Assembly (NCBI GenBank): GCA_002340355.1
Contig: DDLX01000028.1
Span: 1-64,000, forward strand
DNA from: Cytophagales bacterium UBA2561
GTDB taxonomy: Bacteria; Bacteroidota; Bacteroidia; Cytophagales; Thermoflexibacteraceae
Direction of reading: 5' to 3'
Length of the DNA: 64,000 nt
The notes beneath the pieces are model-generated. The model worked only from the letters and a program-made list of their open reading frames with translations, ran no database searches and was not told where the DNA came from. The first letter of the stretch is position 1. Each line of letters begins with the position of its first letter. This document shows, in pieces, positions 1 to 7,755 of this stretch. A program made the translations under genes and the position numbers.

Positions 1-1
1 A

Positions 2-103
2 AGTCTTATTTTTGGAGTTACACTTACAACTCAAAAGCCTCCAAAATTTAGAATATCAATTGTTGCTCAAGATGGAGCGACAAATGACTGCTTTCCAACT
101 TAG
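2..103 (+). CDS. 3' end of an unidentified gene (partial)
   Basis: One frame is open from the window edge to a TAG at 101-103 and gives a 33-residue C-terminus ending in DCFPT. The residue mix is protein-like, but the piece is too short to assign to a family. The frame could be open by chance. From here to 333 I see no gene, only T-rich DNA. Confidence 0.3.
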   Translation, partial: SLIFGVTLTTQKPPKFRISIVAQDGATNDCFPT

Positions 104-333
104 TCAAAAAGATAAAACAGAACATGAGTGAGATATTCCCCAAAAACCTATGAAAGTTTGATTTTAGACGAGGCTCATTTTATTTTTTCAAATTTCTCTC
201 TGAATCCAAACAGAAAAAAATAATTCGATTTTTTTTACTACAATTTTTTTTTTGGCTTCATGATTTTCAATCTACTTTAACTGCTTTAAACCTCCAATAA
301 ACCAATATTCCCTCTCTTAAAACATGGCTTGGA

Positions 334-400
334 CTTGAGATAATCCCTAATTATTGGTTTCATGATTTTATTTCCTGCCTATACTTTTGCTTCTGTAATC
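334..400 (+). promoter_or_regulatory. Shared 67-bp promoter core, copy A
   Basis: The segment runs from CTTGAGATAATCCC to CTTCTGTAATC and contains TACTTTTG at 382-389, which fits the Bacteroidetes -7 motif TAnnTTTG. The same 67-bp arrangement is found on the minus strand at 3634-3700, 4681-4747 and 9822-9888. It faces the DUF2589 operon, so transcription would start near 396 and leave about 165 nt of leader. Beyond the core, copy A matches the other leaders only weakly. The promoter role is inferred from the motif and from the position of all four copies before genes. Confidence 0.75.
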
Positions 401-561
401 AAACGGAAAAAGCATTAAAAATTTGAATTGCCTTTTCCTTAATCTGAAATGATGAATTTAATAGTTTTATCTATTTCAGGTTACCAAATTTACGAAGAAG
501 ACGAAGTCTTTCGCTTCTTATTTAATAAATAAACTTTTTTAAATCTAAAAAACAAAAAATT

Positions 562-1215
562 ATGAGTGCATTAGTTTCGATGGCACAACAATTTTCAGGT
601 TTACCCATGGATGACTTAATTGGGGCACCTCTTAAAGCAGCTACAAATGCCAATAACAGTATGGCATTGACACAAACTAAGTTTATGTTAGATACCTGTT
701 TTACAAAAGAAGTTGATGGAGATACGACGAATTACAAGCCTATTATCATTTCTATGCAGTTAGAACGTGGAGTGCTTGTTCCTGCTGTATATGATGATAC
801 TGGTGCTGAAACGACACCAGCTAAGATTGATAAAGTTACTACTTCTTTCAATCTTCCTTTGCTAACAGTTGTTCCTTTAAATTCTTTGGCAGTGGATGAG
901 GTTGATATTAAGTTTGAGATGGAGGTTAAGTCTAGCTTTAGTGAAGATACTGCAGAGTCACAAACAACTACAGCCTCGGCAGAAGCTTCATTCTCAGCTG
1001 GTATTGGTCCTGTAAGTATTTCAGGTTCAGCAAGTTATTCAAGTGAAGACAATTCTTCTCGTAATACACACTATGAGAAAAGTAACTCTGCTAAATACAA
1101 CTTACACATTCATGCAGGACAATTACCGATGCCTACAGGTGTAACGACAATTATTGATGCATTCTCAAAATCAATTGAGCCAGTTACTATGCCAACAGCA
1201 GAACAAAGTAGCTAA
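562..1215 (+). CDS. DUF2589-family protein
   Basis: This 217-residue protein of unknown function is the first gene of a four-gene operon. It opens with the family-like pattern in which a short helix (residues 15-30, DDLIGAPLKAATNANNSMA) precedes a beta-rich body. The stretch FNLPLLTVVPLNSLAVDEVDIKFEMEV at about 95-121 is the most recognisable conserved core, and equivalents occur in the proteins at 1348 and 2320. Residues 125-165 are Ser/Thr/Ala-rich, probably a flexible hairpin. There is no signal peptide and no membrane segment, so it is probably cytoplasmic. The ATG follows an A-rich leader. The family match is from memory of DUF2589 proteins; no biochemical role is known to me. Confidence 0.75.
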   Translation: MSALVSMAQQFSGLPMDDLIGAPLKAATNANNSMALTQTKFMLDTCFTKEVDGDTTNYKPIIISMQLERGVLVPAVYDDTGAETTPAKIDKVTTSFNLPLLTVVPLNSLAVDEVDIKFEMEVKSSFSEDTAESQTTTASAEASFSAGIGPVSISGSASYSSEDNSSRNTHYEKSNSAKYNLHIHAGQLPMPTGVTTIIDAFSKSIEPVTMPTAEQSS

Positions 1216-1347
1216 TTTAATTGTTTTGTAATGAACAATAGTTCAATGTAAATTTTATGAGACAACAGGGTTCTTCGTGAGCCTTGTTGTTTTAAATAAA
1301 ATTATATTTTATATCAAAAATAAACCCATCATGCCCGATATTAAGTA

Positions 1348-2025
1348 ATGAAAAAAAGACGTAGGCGCAATTCAGGCAACCAACCACAAGAACCAGGAAT
1401 TGATATTGCAGAATTATTGGCTGCTCCTTTTTTGGCTGCAAATCATGTTAATCAGACTATGGCACGAGAACAGGTTGAGTTTATAATGACCTATTGTTTT
1501 GCCAAGGATGATAGTAAGGAAAATGATGATGAAGATATTGTTTATCATCCTGTTACCATTGTGATGACAATGACCAGTTACCAATTAGTTCCTGCTACTG
1601 AAAAAGGTGGGGACCCAGAAGTAAGAGAAGTAATAACGAATTTTCAGCTTCCACTAATTACTATTGTTCCATTTAATGCTTTATCTGTGCATGAGGTAGA
1701 GGTTGATTTTGCTATGGAAATTACCTCGTCGATGGCTGTGGATGAAAAAAAGAACTTAGAAATGTCTGTTTCTAAAGGCGGAGATAGTCCCAATGATACT
1801 CATGTCACTCAGCCCAAAAAAAAGGTGGCACTAAAGGGAACAGTTAGTTATGACTCTAAAGAACAGCATGATAGACAATACCAAACACAAAATGCTGCTA
1901 AAATGGCTGTCAACATGAAGGCAGGAGTTATTCCATTGCCTGTGGGACTAAAGTCTATTTTGGAAATGTATTCTAAGAATTTACAGCCAAAACAAATTGA
2001 GGATGATTTTTATGAAGATGGCTAG
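1348..2025 (+). CDS. DUF2589-family protein, second copy
   Basis: This 225-residue paralogue of the preceding gene lies 132 bp downstream. It begins with a basic tail (KKRRRR) and a linker, then repeats the same layout: LLAAPFLAANHVNQTMA at about 23-39 and FQLPLITIVPFNALSVHEVEVDFAMEI at about 96-122. Then come a charged variable loop and the shared ending NMKAGVIPLPVGLKSILEMYSKNL. The C-terminus is acidic (DDFYEDG). There is no signal peptide. Two diverged copies side by side suggest a hetero-oligomer or paired partners, which is inference only. Confidence 0.72.
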   Translation: MKKRRRRNSGNQPQEPGIDIAELLAAPFLAANHVNQTMAREQVEFIMTYCFAKDDSKENDDEDIVYHPVTIVMTMTSYQLVPATEKGGDPEVREVITNFQLPLITIVPFNALSVHEVEVDFAMEITSSMAVDEKKNLEMSVSKGGDSPNDTHVTQPKKKVALKGTVSYDSKEQHDRQYQTQNAAKMAVNMKAGVIPLPVGLKSILEMYSKNLQPKQIEDDFYEDG

Positions 2026-2116
2026 TAAGCAGTAGTTGCTTGGTATTCGGATAATATGATGCCATCAATATGTTATTGAAGCTATAAATTAATGTATAAT
2101 AATAAATAATTTAATA

Positions 2117-2314
2117 ATGGAACATACTCAAAAAATAACTTGCCCTAGCTGCCGACAAGCAGAAATTATTTATGATACCTATGCTTTGCTTCAAGGAGTG
2201 AAGTTTGCGTGCCCAAAATGTAATGCTCAGATAGGATTGGCACAAGAAAGTATCCATCAGGTTCAAACAACAATGAGCAAATTTGACCAACTAAAATCAG
2301 GTGCTAAAAGATAA
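2117..2314 (+). CDS. Small zinc-ribbon protein
   Basis: This 65-residue protein contains CPSC at residues 9-12 and CPKC at 32-35, two CxxC knuckles spaced as in a zinc ribbon, followed by a short helical tail rich in Gln, Ser and Lys. It lies between two DUF2589-like genes, five bases ahead of the next start, so it is almost certainly translated with them. Such small ribbons often mediate protein or nucleic-acid contacts. The specific partner is unknown. Confidence 0.65.
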   Translation: MEHTQKITCPSCRQAEIIYDTYALLQGVKFACPKCNAQIGLAQESIHQVQTTMSKFDQLKSGAKR

Positions 2315-2319
2315 CCATT

Positions 2320-2772
2320 ATGATAAAATTTGAAGCCTTAGTTGATGCGATTCATGATGCAGTCGTCAAAGCCAATGATTCATTGATGGACAAAAACATT
2401 GGACTCTTAGACAAGTTCTTTGAAAAAGAGGAAAATGGAACCCTAAAAGCTAGAATGATTTCTTTGGAATATCCATTAGCGACAGAGGGAGGACTCACAA
2501 AGACCAAAGTAAATGTGCCATTAATTACACTTTCTCCTGTAAGTACTTCACTTATTGAAGAGCTAAAGTTTTCTACGGATTTATATATGCAAGTCGTAGA
2601 TGACAAACTGGAAGTAAGTTTTGGGGTAAGTACACCTAAAAATGATGATGGAAGTCCACAAGCTACCACGGCTCATATTGATATAGTTGTTAAACCTCAA
2701 CAAACATCAGAAGGACTCAAAAAACTTATTGAAGGATATGAACGCGCTTTGAGAGCTCAAATCCCAGGTTAA
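2320..2772 (+). CDS. Short DUF2589-like protein
   Basis: This 150-residue protein is the last gene of the operon and starts five bases after the zinc-ribbon stop. It keeps the central signature of its two larger neighbours (VNVPLITLSPVSTSLIEELKFSTDLYM at about 64-90, equivalent to their PLxTxVPxNxLxVxEVxxxF) and the helical ending GLKKLIEGYERAL. The Ser-rich loop is mostly missing. It is a compact version of the same fold. The operon ends at a hairpin about 110 bp downstream. Confidence 0.62.
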   Translation: MIKFEALVDAIHDAVVKANDSLMDKNIGLLDKFFEKEENGTLKARMISLEYPLATEGGLTKTKVNVPLITLSPVSTSLIEELKFSTDLYMQVVDDKLEVSFGVSTPKNDDGSPQATTAHIDIVVKPQQTSEGLKKLIEGYERALRAQIPG

Positions 2773-2882
2773 TATTGATGGGGATTTAAGATACTGGTTG
2801 TCAGTTTTTTTGATTGGGTTTTTTATATTTTTTTTACAGGATCAAAGATGATCATTTCACTTTTTATGAGAGTGATATGATT

Positions 2883-2921
2883 TTTAACTCTCCAAGAGTT
2901 TTAAATTTTTGGAGAGTTAAA
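2883..2921 (+). terminator. Hairpin terminating the DUF2589 operon
   Basis: A perfect 13-bp inverted repeat (TTTAACTCTCCAA with TTGGAGAGTTAAA) encloses a 13-nt loop. It lies downstream of the last operon gene. The T-run after the stem is weak, so efficiency is uncertain. Confidence 0.55.
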
Positions 2922-3017
2922 CACTACAGGAATTTTTGAGAAATATTTTAAGTTGCTCATAATCAATAAAATGATAATGATTTGAATAAAAAGAAATAAT
3001 AACCTGAAAATTAGCTA

Positions 3018-3101
3018 TCAAACCAGAGAGAGGCTTGGGAAAAAGTAGGTACAAGATTAAAACCTTGCACCAATTTTTAAAATTGCTTAGACCAGATGGG
3101 G
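3018..3101 (-). repeat. 3' repeat R2, copy a
   Basis: One of four copies of an element whose plus-strand core reads GCACCAATTTTTAAAATTGC and then TTAGACCAGATGG. This copy also carries the outer part AGGCTTGGGAAAAAGT, shared with the copy at 8811-8890. It lies about 30 bp past the stop of the minus-strand gene at 3131-3526. Other copies are at 3871-3921, 5652-5710 and 8811-8890, each just 3' of a minus-strand gene. Confidence 0.8.
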
Positions 3102-3130
3102 GAAGAATTCAGCTTCGTTACTTTTAAGCT

Positions 3131-3526
3131 CTATTTTACGCCATCAAAATGATGTAGTTTATTATCTCTAATATCAAAATAGAATCTGAAGTTTTTTTCT
3201 TTTGTTTTTCCAATAGAACGACTTTTGTATCGTGTTTCAAAAATTCGATACTTTTTTTCAGTAACAAACTGCCTATTACCATTGGCGGGGTTTCTAACCC
3301 TATTATCATCCACAAATGCACCATTTTTCAGACGTTCACGAATTTCTGACTTTATGGCACCTAACTCATCAATAGATATTGTGTGTGAAGCTGAAGCATT
3401 TATTTGCCTTGCTCTTCTTTCTGCAATTTTTTCTGCATCCTTAAAATTTCCCATATGGTTTGTTATGAAACCATCACTTACACAATCTGATAGGTTTGAT
3501 TTTCGGATTGCTTTCCCAGTTCCCAT
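3131..3526 (-). CDS. Small unknown protein, cassette gene 1
   Basis: This 131-residue protein matches no family I recognise. It is Lys/Arg-rich and has no signal peptide. A helical central part (residues 28-70) is followed by a basic, beta-looking C-terminal half containing FVTEKKYRIFETRYKSRS and NFRFYFDIRDNKLHHFD. It is flanked by the shared leader (3541-3740) upstream and repeat R2 downstream, like the genes at 3932 and 8896, so it probably belongs to the same functional set. A small nuclease or binding toxin is possible but unsupported by a catalytic motif. The ATG directly follows the shared leader, which supports this start. Confidence 0.6.
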   Translation of the reverse strand: MGTGKAIRKSNLSDCVSDGFITNHMGNFKDAEKIAERRARQINASASHTISIDELGAIKSEIRERLKNGAFVDDNRVRNPANGNRQFVTEKKYRIFETRYKSRSIGKTKEKNFRFYFDIRDNKLHHFDGVK

Positions 3527-3540
3527 AATATAATTTTAAT

Positions 3541-3740
3541 TATTCTCCTACTCTATTTAATATAGGCTTTTCGGATTTCGCCTTTGTAATTTTAAAGAAA
3601 AATCGTAGCTACTAAATCGACTATCTTTCTTTGGATTACAGAAGCAAAAGTAGAGGTAGGCAATAAGAGATTAAAACCAACTTTTGGGGATTATCCCAAA
3701 TTCAAAATATGTTTTAGAAAAGGAAATATGGATTGATTTG
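3541..3740 (-). repeat. Shared leader block, copy C
   Basis: This block is homologous to 4587-4831 and to the two halves of 9600-9975. On the coding strand it begins upstream of the 67-bp promoter core and runs to within about 15 bases of the start codon. It includes the GTAGCTAC box and a small hairpin in which AGGC pairs with GCCT around GAAATCCGAAAA. Matching sequence across so much untranslated DNA points to recent duplication or a conserved leader RNA. Confidence 0.75.
3634..3700 (-). promoter_or_regulatory. Shared 67-bp promoter core, copy C
   Basis: This is the minus-strand copy of the core at 334-400, with TACTTTTG at 3652-3645. It drives the gene at 3131-3526. It has the same length as the other copies but reads TTTGGGATAATCCCC at its 5' end where they read CTTGAGATAATC. 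Confidence 0.72.
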
Positions 3741-3749
3741 AGAAAAAAA

Positions 3750-3784
3750 TTGTCCGTAGTCTTACAAGCTAAGACTACGGACAA
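3750..3784 (-). terminator. Intrinsic terminator of cassette gene 2
   Basis: A perfect 15-bp stem (TTGTCCGTAGTCTTA with its complement) closes a 5-nt loop. On the minus strand it is followed by seven T residues, so it terminates transcripts coming from the gene at 3932-4570 after they pass repeat R2. Confidence 0.85.
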
Positions 3785-3870
3785 GAAATTGATTTGTTAC
3801 CCTACCATCAAATCTGAGATTCGTAGCATTTTTACGACGTAGAGATGCTTTGCTTAACTCTACACCGAAC

Positions 3871-3921
3871 GGAGAGACAAAGCCTTGCACCAGTTTTATT
3901 ATCTTTGCTTAGACCAGATGG
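3871..3921 (-). repeat. 3' repeat R2, copy b
   Basis: The plus-strand core reads AGCCTTGCACCAGTTTTATT, then CTTAGACCAGATGG. It ends 10 bp from the stop codon of the gene at 3932-4570. The outer AGGCTTGGG part is absent here. Confidence 0.8.
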
Positions 3922-3931
3922 TTAATTTCTA

Positions 3932-4570
3932 TTAAGTTGTAAACCTTTGTGATTTACATTGAGAAATATTAGGATTTCCTTGGACTGTTTGCACCTGATT
4001 ATTAGTGTTCATTTGCCATCCATCAACAATTACTATATTACGGCGATACGAGATAACTACAACTGTATGTAATGGATCATTTACTCCCCATTGTTTTCGT
4101 CCTAAACCAACTACAGCTATTGCGCCAGTTGTACTTTGTAAGCGATTATAAACAGTAGTACTATTTTGATGGGCTTCTATATCATTACCTACGAAATATG
4201 TACAATCAGCATTATTAACCCGTCCATTCGGGAATAGGTTTACATTATCTAAAATAGTATCGTAGTTACAACCATTATTAGGATTGTTTATATTTTGGGC
4301 TGCTCTTATTTGATTCACTGTTGCATATACATTATTTCTAGCAATGCGCCCCATCAACATCAAAAAAGTAACACCTGCATAAGCCCAACACCCTGCAGGA
4401 GGATTCATATTTCCTGTAATCCCATTAAAGGCAACTCGTGTCCCAAAATCTGCATTGTAGTTAACCAAATCTTGTCTTCTAAACATATAATTATCTTGAA
4501 GATTCTGAACTTGATTAGCAACTAAACCATTATTATTGACTAGTCCCCTTATAATATCCCTATTCGCCAT
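3932..4570 (-). CDS. Asn-rich papain-like cysteine protease candidate, cassette gene 2
   Basis: This 212-residue protein has a papain-type order of likely catalytic residues: Cys61 in PAGCWAYAG, His168 in DPLHTVVVI and Asp183 in VDGWQ. In C1/C39-like peptidases Cys starts the central helix and His and Asn/Asp lie in the beta-sheet, which fits. There is no signal peptide. The composition is striking: 36 Asn (17%) and only 2 Lys despite an AT-rich genome, as in the protein at 8896. Promoter, leader and R2 repeat are shared with the genes at 3131 and 8896. A transglutaminase- or amidase-like activity on the same fold is possible. The fold assignment is from motifs only. Confidence 0.6.
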   Translation of the reverse strand: MANRDIIRGLVNNNGLVANQVQNLQDNYMFRRQDLVNYNADFGTRVAFNGITGNMNPPAGCWAYAGVTFLMLMGRIARNNVYATVNQIRAAQNINNPNNGCNYDTILDNVNLFPNGRVNNADCTYFVGNDIEAHQNSTTVYNRLQSTTGAIAVVGLGRKQWGVNDPLHTVVVISYRRNIVIVDGWQMNTNNQVQTVQGNPNISQCKSQRFTT

Positions 4571-4586
4571 TGTACTAATTTTTAAA

Positions 4587-4831
4587 ATTCCCTTACTCTA
4601 TTTAAAATCAGGCTTTTCAGATTTCCGCCTTTGTAATTCCAAGGAAAAATAGTAGCTACTCAACCGAATATTTTTCTTTTGATTACAGAGGCAAAAGTAG
4701 AGGCAGGCAATAAGATATTGAAACCAATTTTTGGGGATTATCTCAAGTTAAAAACATATTTCGGAAGAGAAAATATGGGCTGAATTGGAGACAAAAAGCT
4801 ATTCAGAAGAATTAAAATTACAAAGCCAAGT
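4587..4831 (-). repeat. Shared leader block, copy B
   Basis: This is the intact version of the leader found at 3541-3740 and, split by an insertion, at 9600-9975. Similarity to copy D continues past the promoter to a CACAAAGCCAAG-like string near 4820 (9961-9972 in copy D). The block thus extends from the start codon to about 80 bp upstream of the promoter core. Confidence 0.78.
4681..4747 (-). promoter_or_regulatory. Shared 67-bp promoter core, copy B
   Basis: On the minus strand it runs from CTTGAGATAATCCCC to CCTCTGTAATC, with TACTTTTG at 4699-4692. Most positions agree with copy A at 334-400, including CTTGAGATAATCCC, TTGGTTTCA and the -7 region. It lies about 110 bp upstream of the ATG at 4570. 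Confidence 0.75.
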
Positions 4832-4876
4832 CCAATACTCGGCAATAACTTGGTTTTCAAGAAATTTTTTATTGAA

Positions 4877-5593
4877 TCAGTTTTCGGGCAATAATTTTAA
4901 TTCTTTTTCAATCATTTGATATAATTCATTTTCCCAATTTATCTTCTCAATATCGGGATATACATTATTCTTTCTAAAATCTCGTGGGCTAATAATCACC
5001 TTAATCGTTCTATTAAAAGCATTTTGAGCCAACATAAAAACTTCTTCAATTGCTTGATCTCCAATCGGAATACAGCCAATGGTTACCTCCTTACCATGAA
5101 TAAAAATATCTCCCCCTAATTTGGTTCTTCTGTCTAAAACAGCCTTAGACTTATCAAATTGATTAGGATAGCTGACTTTCAAAGACAAATGATAAGAACT
5201 ATTTGGGTTCAAATATTCAATTTTGTAAATGCCTTCAGGAATTTGTCGGTCTCCTTCCTTTAGTTTAGGTCCTAAGTCTCCACTAAAGGCAGTAAAAGGA
5301 TAGTTTTTTAGTTGTTTAATTTGGTTCTCTTTCTCGAAATAAATTTCCAGTCTACGTTCTTCTTTTAAGCCAACAATTATAATTTTTTTTGGGAATTGAT
5401 TTAAACCAACTTTCTCAAAATCAGCTTTTAACCTTTCTAAAGTTGTGGATTCAATTTTTTCTTTGAGGGATTGAACGGTCTCTCTGCCTCGAAATTTATT
5501 GAGAATAGGAATGTAAATACTTCTGCCTAAAAAGAAAAATATGACAAATCCAACCGATAAAATTAAGCCAAAAAAAACTAAGTTTCGTTTCAT
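4877..5593 (-). CDS. L,D-transpeptidase (YkuD/YafK-like)
   Basis: This 238-residue protein has an N-terminal membrane anchor (residues 5-23) and a long helical linker. Its C-terminal YkuD-type catalytic domain carries His166 in DIFIHG and Cys174 in TIGCIPIGD, the HG-(x)n-GC motif of L,D-transpeptidases. The form GCIPIGD with Ile rather than Ser/Arg before it resembles the YafK (DpaA) branch, which acts on peptidoglycan-lipoprotein links in the periplasm. It sits between the leader of the gene at 3932 and the broken methyltransferase. The start at 5593 gives a normal anchor after a short basic n-region. Confidence 0.85.
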   Translation of the reverse strand: MKRNLVFFGLILSVGFVIFFFLGRSIYIPILNKFRGRETVQSLKEKIESTTLERLKADFEKVGLNQFPKKIIIVGLKEERRLEIYFEKENQIKQLKNYPFTAFSGDLGPKLKEGDRQIPEGIYKIEYLNPNSSYHLSLKVSYPNQFDKSKAVLDRRTKLGGDIFIHGKEVTIGCIPIGDQAIEEVFMLAQNAFNRTIKVIISPRDFRKNNVYPDIEKINWENELYQMIEKELKLLPEN

Positions 5594-5651
5594 TTTTCAT
5601 TCAGCAATCGTTTCTAAAATCTCTGAGATACACAAATATAGCAAATTGAAA

Positions 5652-5710
5652 CACAAGACCTTTTGGAGCAAAGCCTTGCACCAGTTTTTAAAATTGTTTG
5701 TTTCAGATGG
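5652..5710 (-). repeat. 3' repeat R2, copy c (diverged)
   Basis: The core AAAGCCTTGCACCAGTTTTT is intact, but the end reads TTTCAGATGG instead of TTAGACCAGATGG. It lies 23 bp 3' of the methyltransferase pseudogene stop, in the orientation of the other copies. Confidence 0.72.
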
Positions 5711-5733
5711 AGATACGCATAAACAAAAAACTA

Positions 5734-6361
5734 TCATTTTATACCTCCATAAACACCAAAATTGTAATATTTCCAAATTACATCGACTGCACTAAAGCCA
5801 ATTTCTTGAAGCCACCTGAGTTGATTAATTAATTTTGCTGGTTTGTCTTCTTTTTCATAAGTTGGAATCCATTTATTTTCTATCTCATATTTAGATACAC
5901 TTTGAAGCATAAAATCTTTCCATTTTTTCAGATTCACAGTTTGTAAATAGTCTGTTGATGCTAGCAAAATATCAGCATTATAAAAAACACCATTATTTTT
6001 CATAGATTTAAATATTTTTGAATAAAATTCTTTTTTATCATCATCAGTTTCAAGGTGATGAAGAGCTAATGATGATACAACTACCTCAAATTTTTCGACA
6101 AAGTTTATATTGTGCAATTTCAATCATGTTCGAGGCAATATCTAAGCAATAAATTTCAGCATTGGGAAACTTATGAGCAAGTTTCTGTGCAATTGTTCCT
6201 GTTCCACAACCCAAATCAATGATTCGAATTGAAGCATTTGAGTTAAATGGTACTGCCTGAACTAAAGCATCAAGCATTTGTTGATAAAATGGAATCAGTT
6301 TAATGATGAGCGCATCAAATTCTTTTGCTTCTTCTTCAAAATGTTTTTTTATGCTATCCAT
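5734..6361 (-). pseudogene. Class I SAM-dependent methyltransferase, frameshifted
   Basis: Two minus-strand frames together make one Rossmann methyltransferase. The first (6361 to 6086) has the SAM-binding motif IIDLGCGTGTIAQKLAHKFP and the acidic strand-2 end YCLDIASNMIEIAQ. The second (to 5734) resumes with the motif EVVVSSLALHHL and continues with a normal C-terminal half. The frames differ by one base, and the short stretch expected between them (NFVxGDF-like, about 10 residues) is compressed, so a small deletion near 6090-6125 is the likely lesion. No shared leader is visible upstream, although R2 follows. The substrate cannot be told. Confidence 0.8.
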
Positions 6362-6584
6362 ATTTTCTTAAATTTGAAAACCAAATTTCCAGATGGAATT
6401 ATTAATCGTTTACTAACTTTACATAGGAGTAATTGGCTACTTTTTATATACCATTTTCTTGAACAAATTATCTACAGATATGAAATCCATACAGGATTGC
6501 GATTATTGAGAAAATATATTTTAGTTTGATATCATTGAATGGTTTTGCTCTTTGGTAAGCAAAGATAATAAGAAATTTACATTT

Positions 6585-6670
6585 AACTAATCATTTCCTA
6601 CTCAGCTTCGAGGTTTCTAAACTTCTTCAAATACTCGACAATAATTTGATATTCAGGTAATTGTAATTTA
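6585..6670 (-). pseudogene. Decayed duplicate of the recG 3' end
   Basis: The segment matches 10002-10087, the last 28 or so codons of recG, in the same orientation. Long shared runs include GCTTCGAGGTTTCTAAACTT. The Trp codon near the C-terminus (AEWERIS in recG) is TAG here, so the copy is dead. It lies about 3.4 kb from the intact gene and marks a former junction of recG with foreign DNA. Confidence 0.85.
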
Positions 6671-6676
6671 ACAAAA

Positions 6677-6998
6677 TTATAATTCCAATTGAAAACGAAG
6701 GGCTTTTTTGATTTTGTTCATATCAGAAATGGATATTTTACCAATTCGATTACTCAAACGGTTTTTACTCACAGTTCGGATTTGGTCAGCGATTGCTTTC
6801 TGAGGTTCTCCTTTGACGTATACAAGTGCTTCACTCCTAAAAACTTTAGAATAATTACTGCTTAATGGAACAACCTGCACACGAGATAAAATCGCATTTG
6901 AAATATTGTTGCTGACAATGACAGCAGGGCGTTCTTTTTGGATTTCACTAACCCATTGCGGGGTCAAAATTTACCCAATACACTTCTCTCTTTTTCAT
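6677..6998 (-). pseudogene. MazF/PemK-type mRNA interferase, frameshifted
   Basis: The family N-terminus starts at the ATG at 6998 (KKREVYWVNFDPAMG) and then hits TAG at 6950-6948. One extra base around 6950-6951 shifts the frame. Downstream, the reading frame continues as SEIQKERPAVIVSNN through ADQIRTVSKNRLSNRIGKIS to the stop at 6677, all typical of MazF. A shorter product of 96 residues could start at the ATG at 6967, but it lacks the first beta-strand. The toxin is probably inactive. The intact partner at 7002-7232 ends 3 bases before its start. Confidence 0.8.
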
Positions 6999-7001
6999 CA
7001 A

Positions 7002-7232
7002 TTAGGCGTTTTGATATTCCATGTTTGACTCTTGTTCTTCTTCTTTGGCTTTTTCCTTATAACCTTCAATAATTTCTTGTTTTTCGGCATCGGTCAATAT
7101 TGAAAATGGTGTAATTTCGCCTTCCTCGTCAGCTAATTCATCTAAAAATAATTCATAAATTTGTTTTAATCGTTCGCCTTGTAATCGAAAAATCATCTCT
7201 AACAAAGCTAATTTCATTTCTGCTTCATTCAT
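7002..7232 (-). CDS. Antitoxin-like partner of MazF
   Basis: This 76-residue, acidic, helical protein (LLEMIFRLQGERLKQIYELFLDELADEE, then ILTDAEKQEIIEGYKEKAKEEEQ) directly precedes the mazF remnant, as antitoxins do in such operons. It is not of the AbrB-type MazE fold. The role is inferred from size, charge and position. Confidence 0.62.
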   Translation of the reverse strand: MNEAEMKLALLEMIFRLQGERLKQIYELFLDELADEEGEITPFSILTDAEKQEIIEGYKEKAKEEEQESNMEYQNA

Positions 7233-7302
7233 GGCTTTTTTGTTTTTTTACAAATATACAATTTTTTTCGTATCTTTGAATAAACAAAAAACGCTGTAAA
7301 TC

Positions 7303-7575
7303 ATGGAAATAGAACAATTAAAACTGCGTTTGACTCAATTGGTTTTGGAAATTGATAGTCAGGAAGTTTTACTGAAAGTTTTGGAAATAGTAGAAACTTT
7401 TCGAGCAGAAAATACACCGCTTTCTGATGCTGACCGAATTTATCTGGAAAAACGCCTCATAGAATTAGAAGAAAATCCTGAAAAAACAATTTCACTTGAA
7501 GAAATGGAAGCGCATTTTTTGCAAAAAACAGAACTTCCAGAAGAAGTACAAAATGAAATTAAAGAAGCCTTATAA
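7303..7575 (+). CDS. Antitoxin-like helical protein with premature stop
   Basis: This 90-residue acidic helical protein resembles the addiction-module subunits that precede ParE-type toxins: a dimerising helix (residues 1-36), then ENTPLSDADRIYLEKRLIELEENPEKTISLEEMEAHF. After the TAA at 7573 the same frame stays open to TAG at 7648-7650 and encodes EVENGEVIPHNEALKLIPQKHNLV, which reads as a natural continuation. The stop is therefore probably a nonsense mutation in an originally 115-residue protein. No toxin follows. TATCTTTG at 7271-7278 is a good -7 element. Confidence 0.55.
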   Translation: MEIEQLKLRLTQLVLEIDSQEVLLKVLEIVETFRAENTPLSDADRIYLEKRLIELEENPEKTISLEEMEAHFLQKTELPEEVQNEIKEAL

Positions 7576-7690
7576 GAAGTTGAAAATGGTGAAGTTATCC
7601 CTCACAATGAAGCCTTAAAATTGATTCCTCAAAAACACAATTTAGTTTAGTCCAGTAAAAACTAATACATTTTTTTCTATCAAAAAACCT

Positions 7691-7721
7691 TTCAAGTCCA
7701 CACTTTTATTTGTAATTTTGG
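7691..7721 (+). promoter_or_regulatory. Promoter of the 7756-8802 pair
   Basis: TTTC at 7691-7694 and TAATTTTG at 7714-7721 are separated by 19 bp, close to the Bacteroidetes -33/-7 arrangement. The ATG at 7756 follows within 35 bp. Confidence 0.45.
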
Positions 7722-7755
7722 CAAGACAAATAACTGATAATCAAATCGTAAAATA

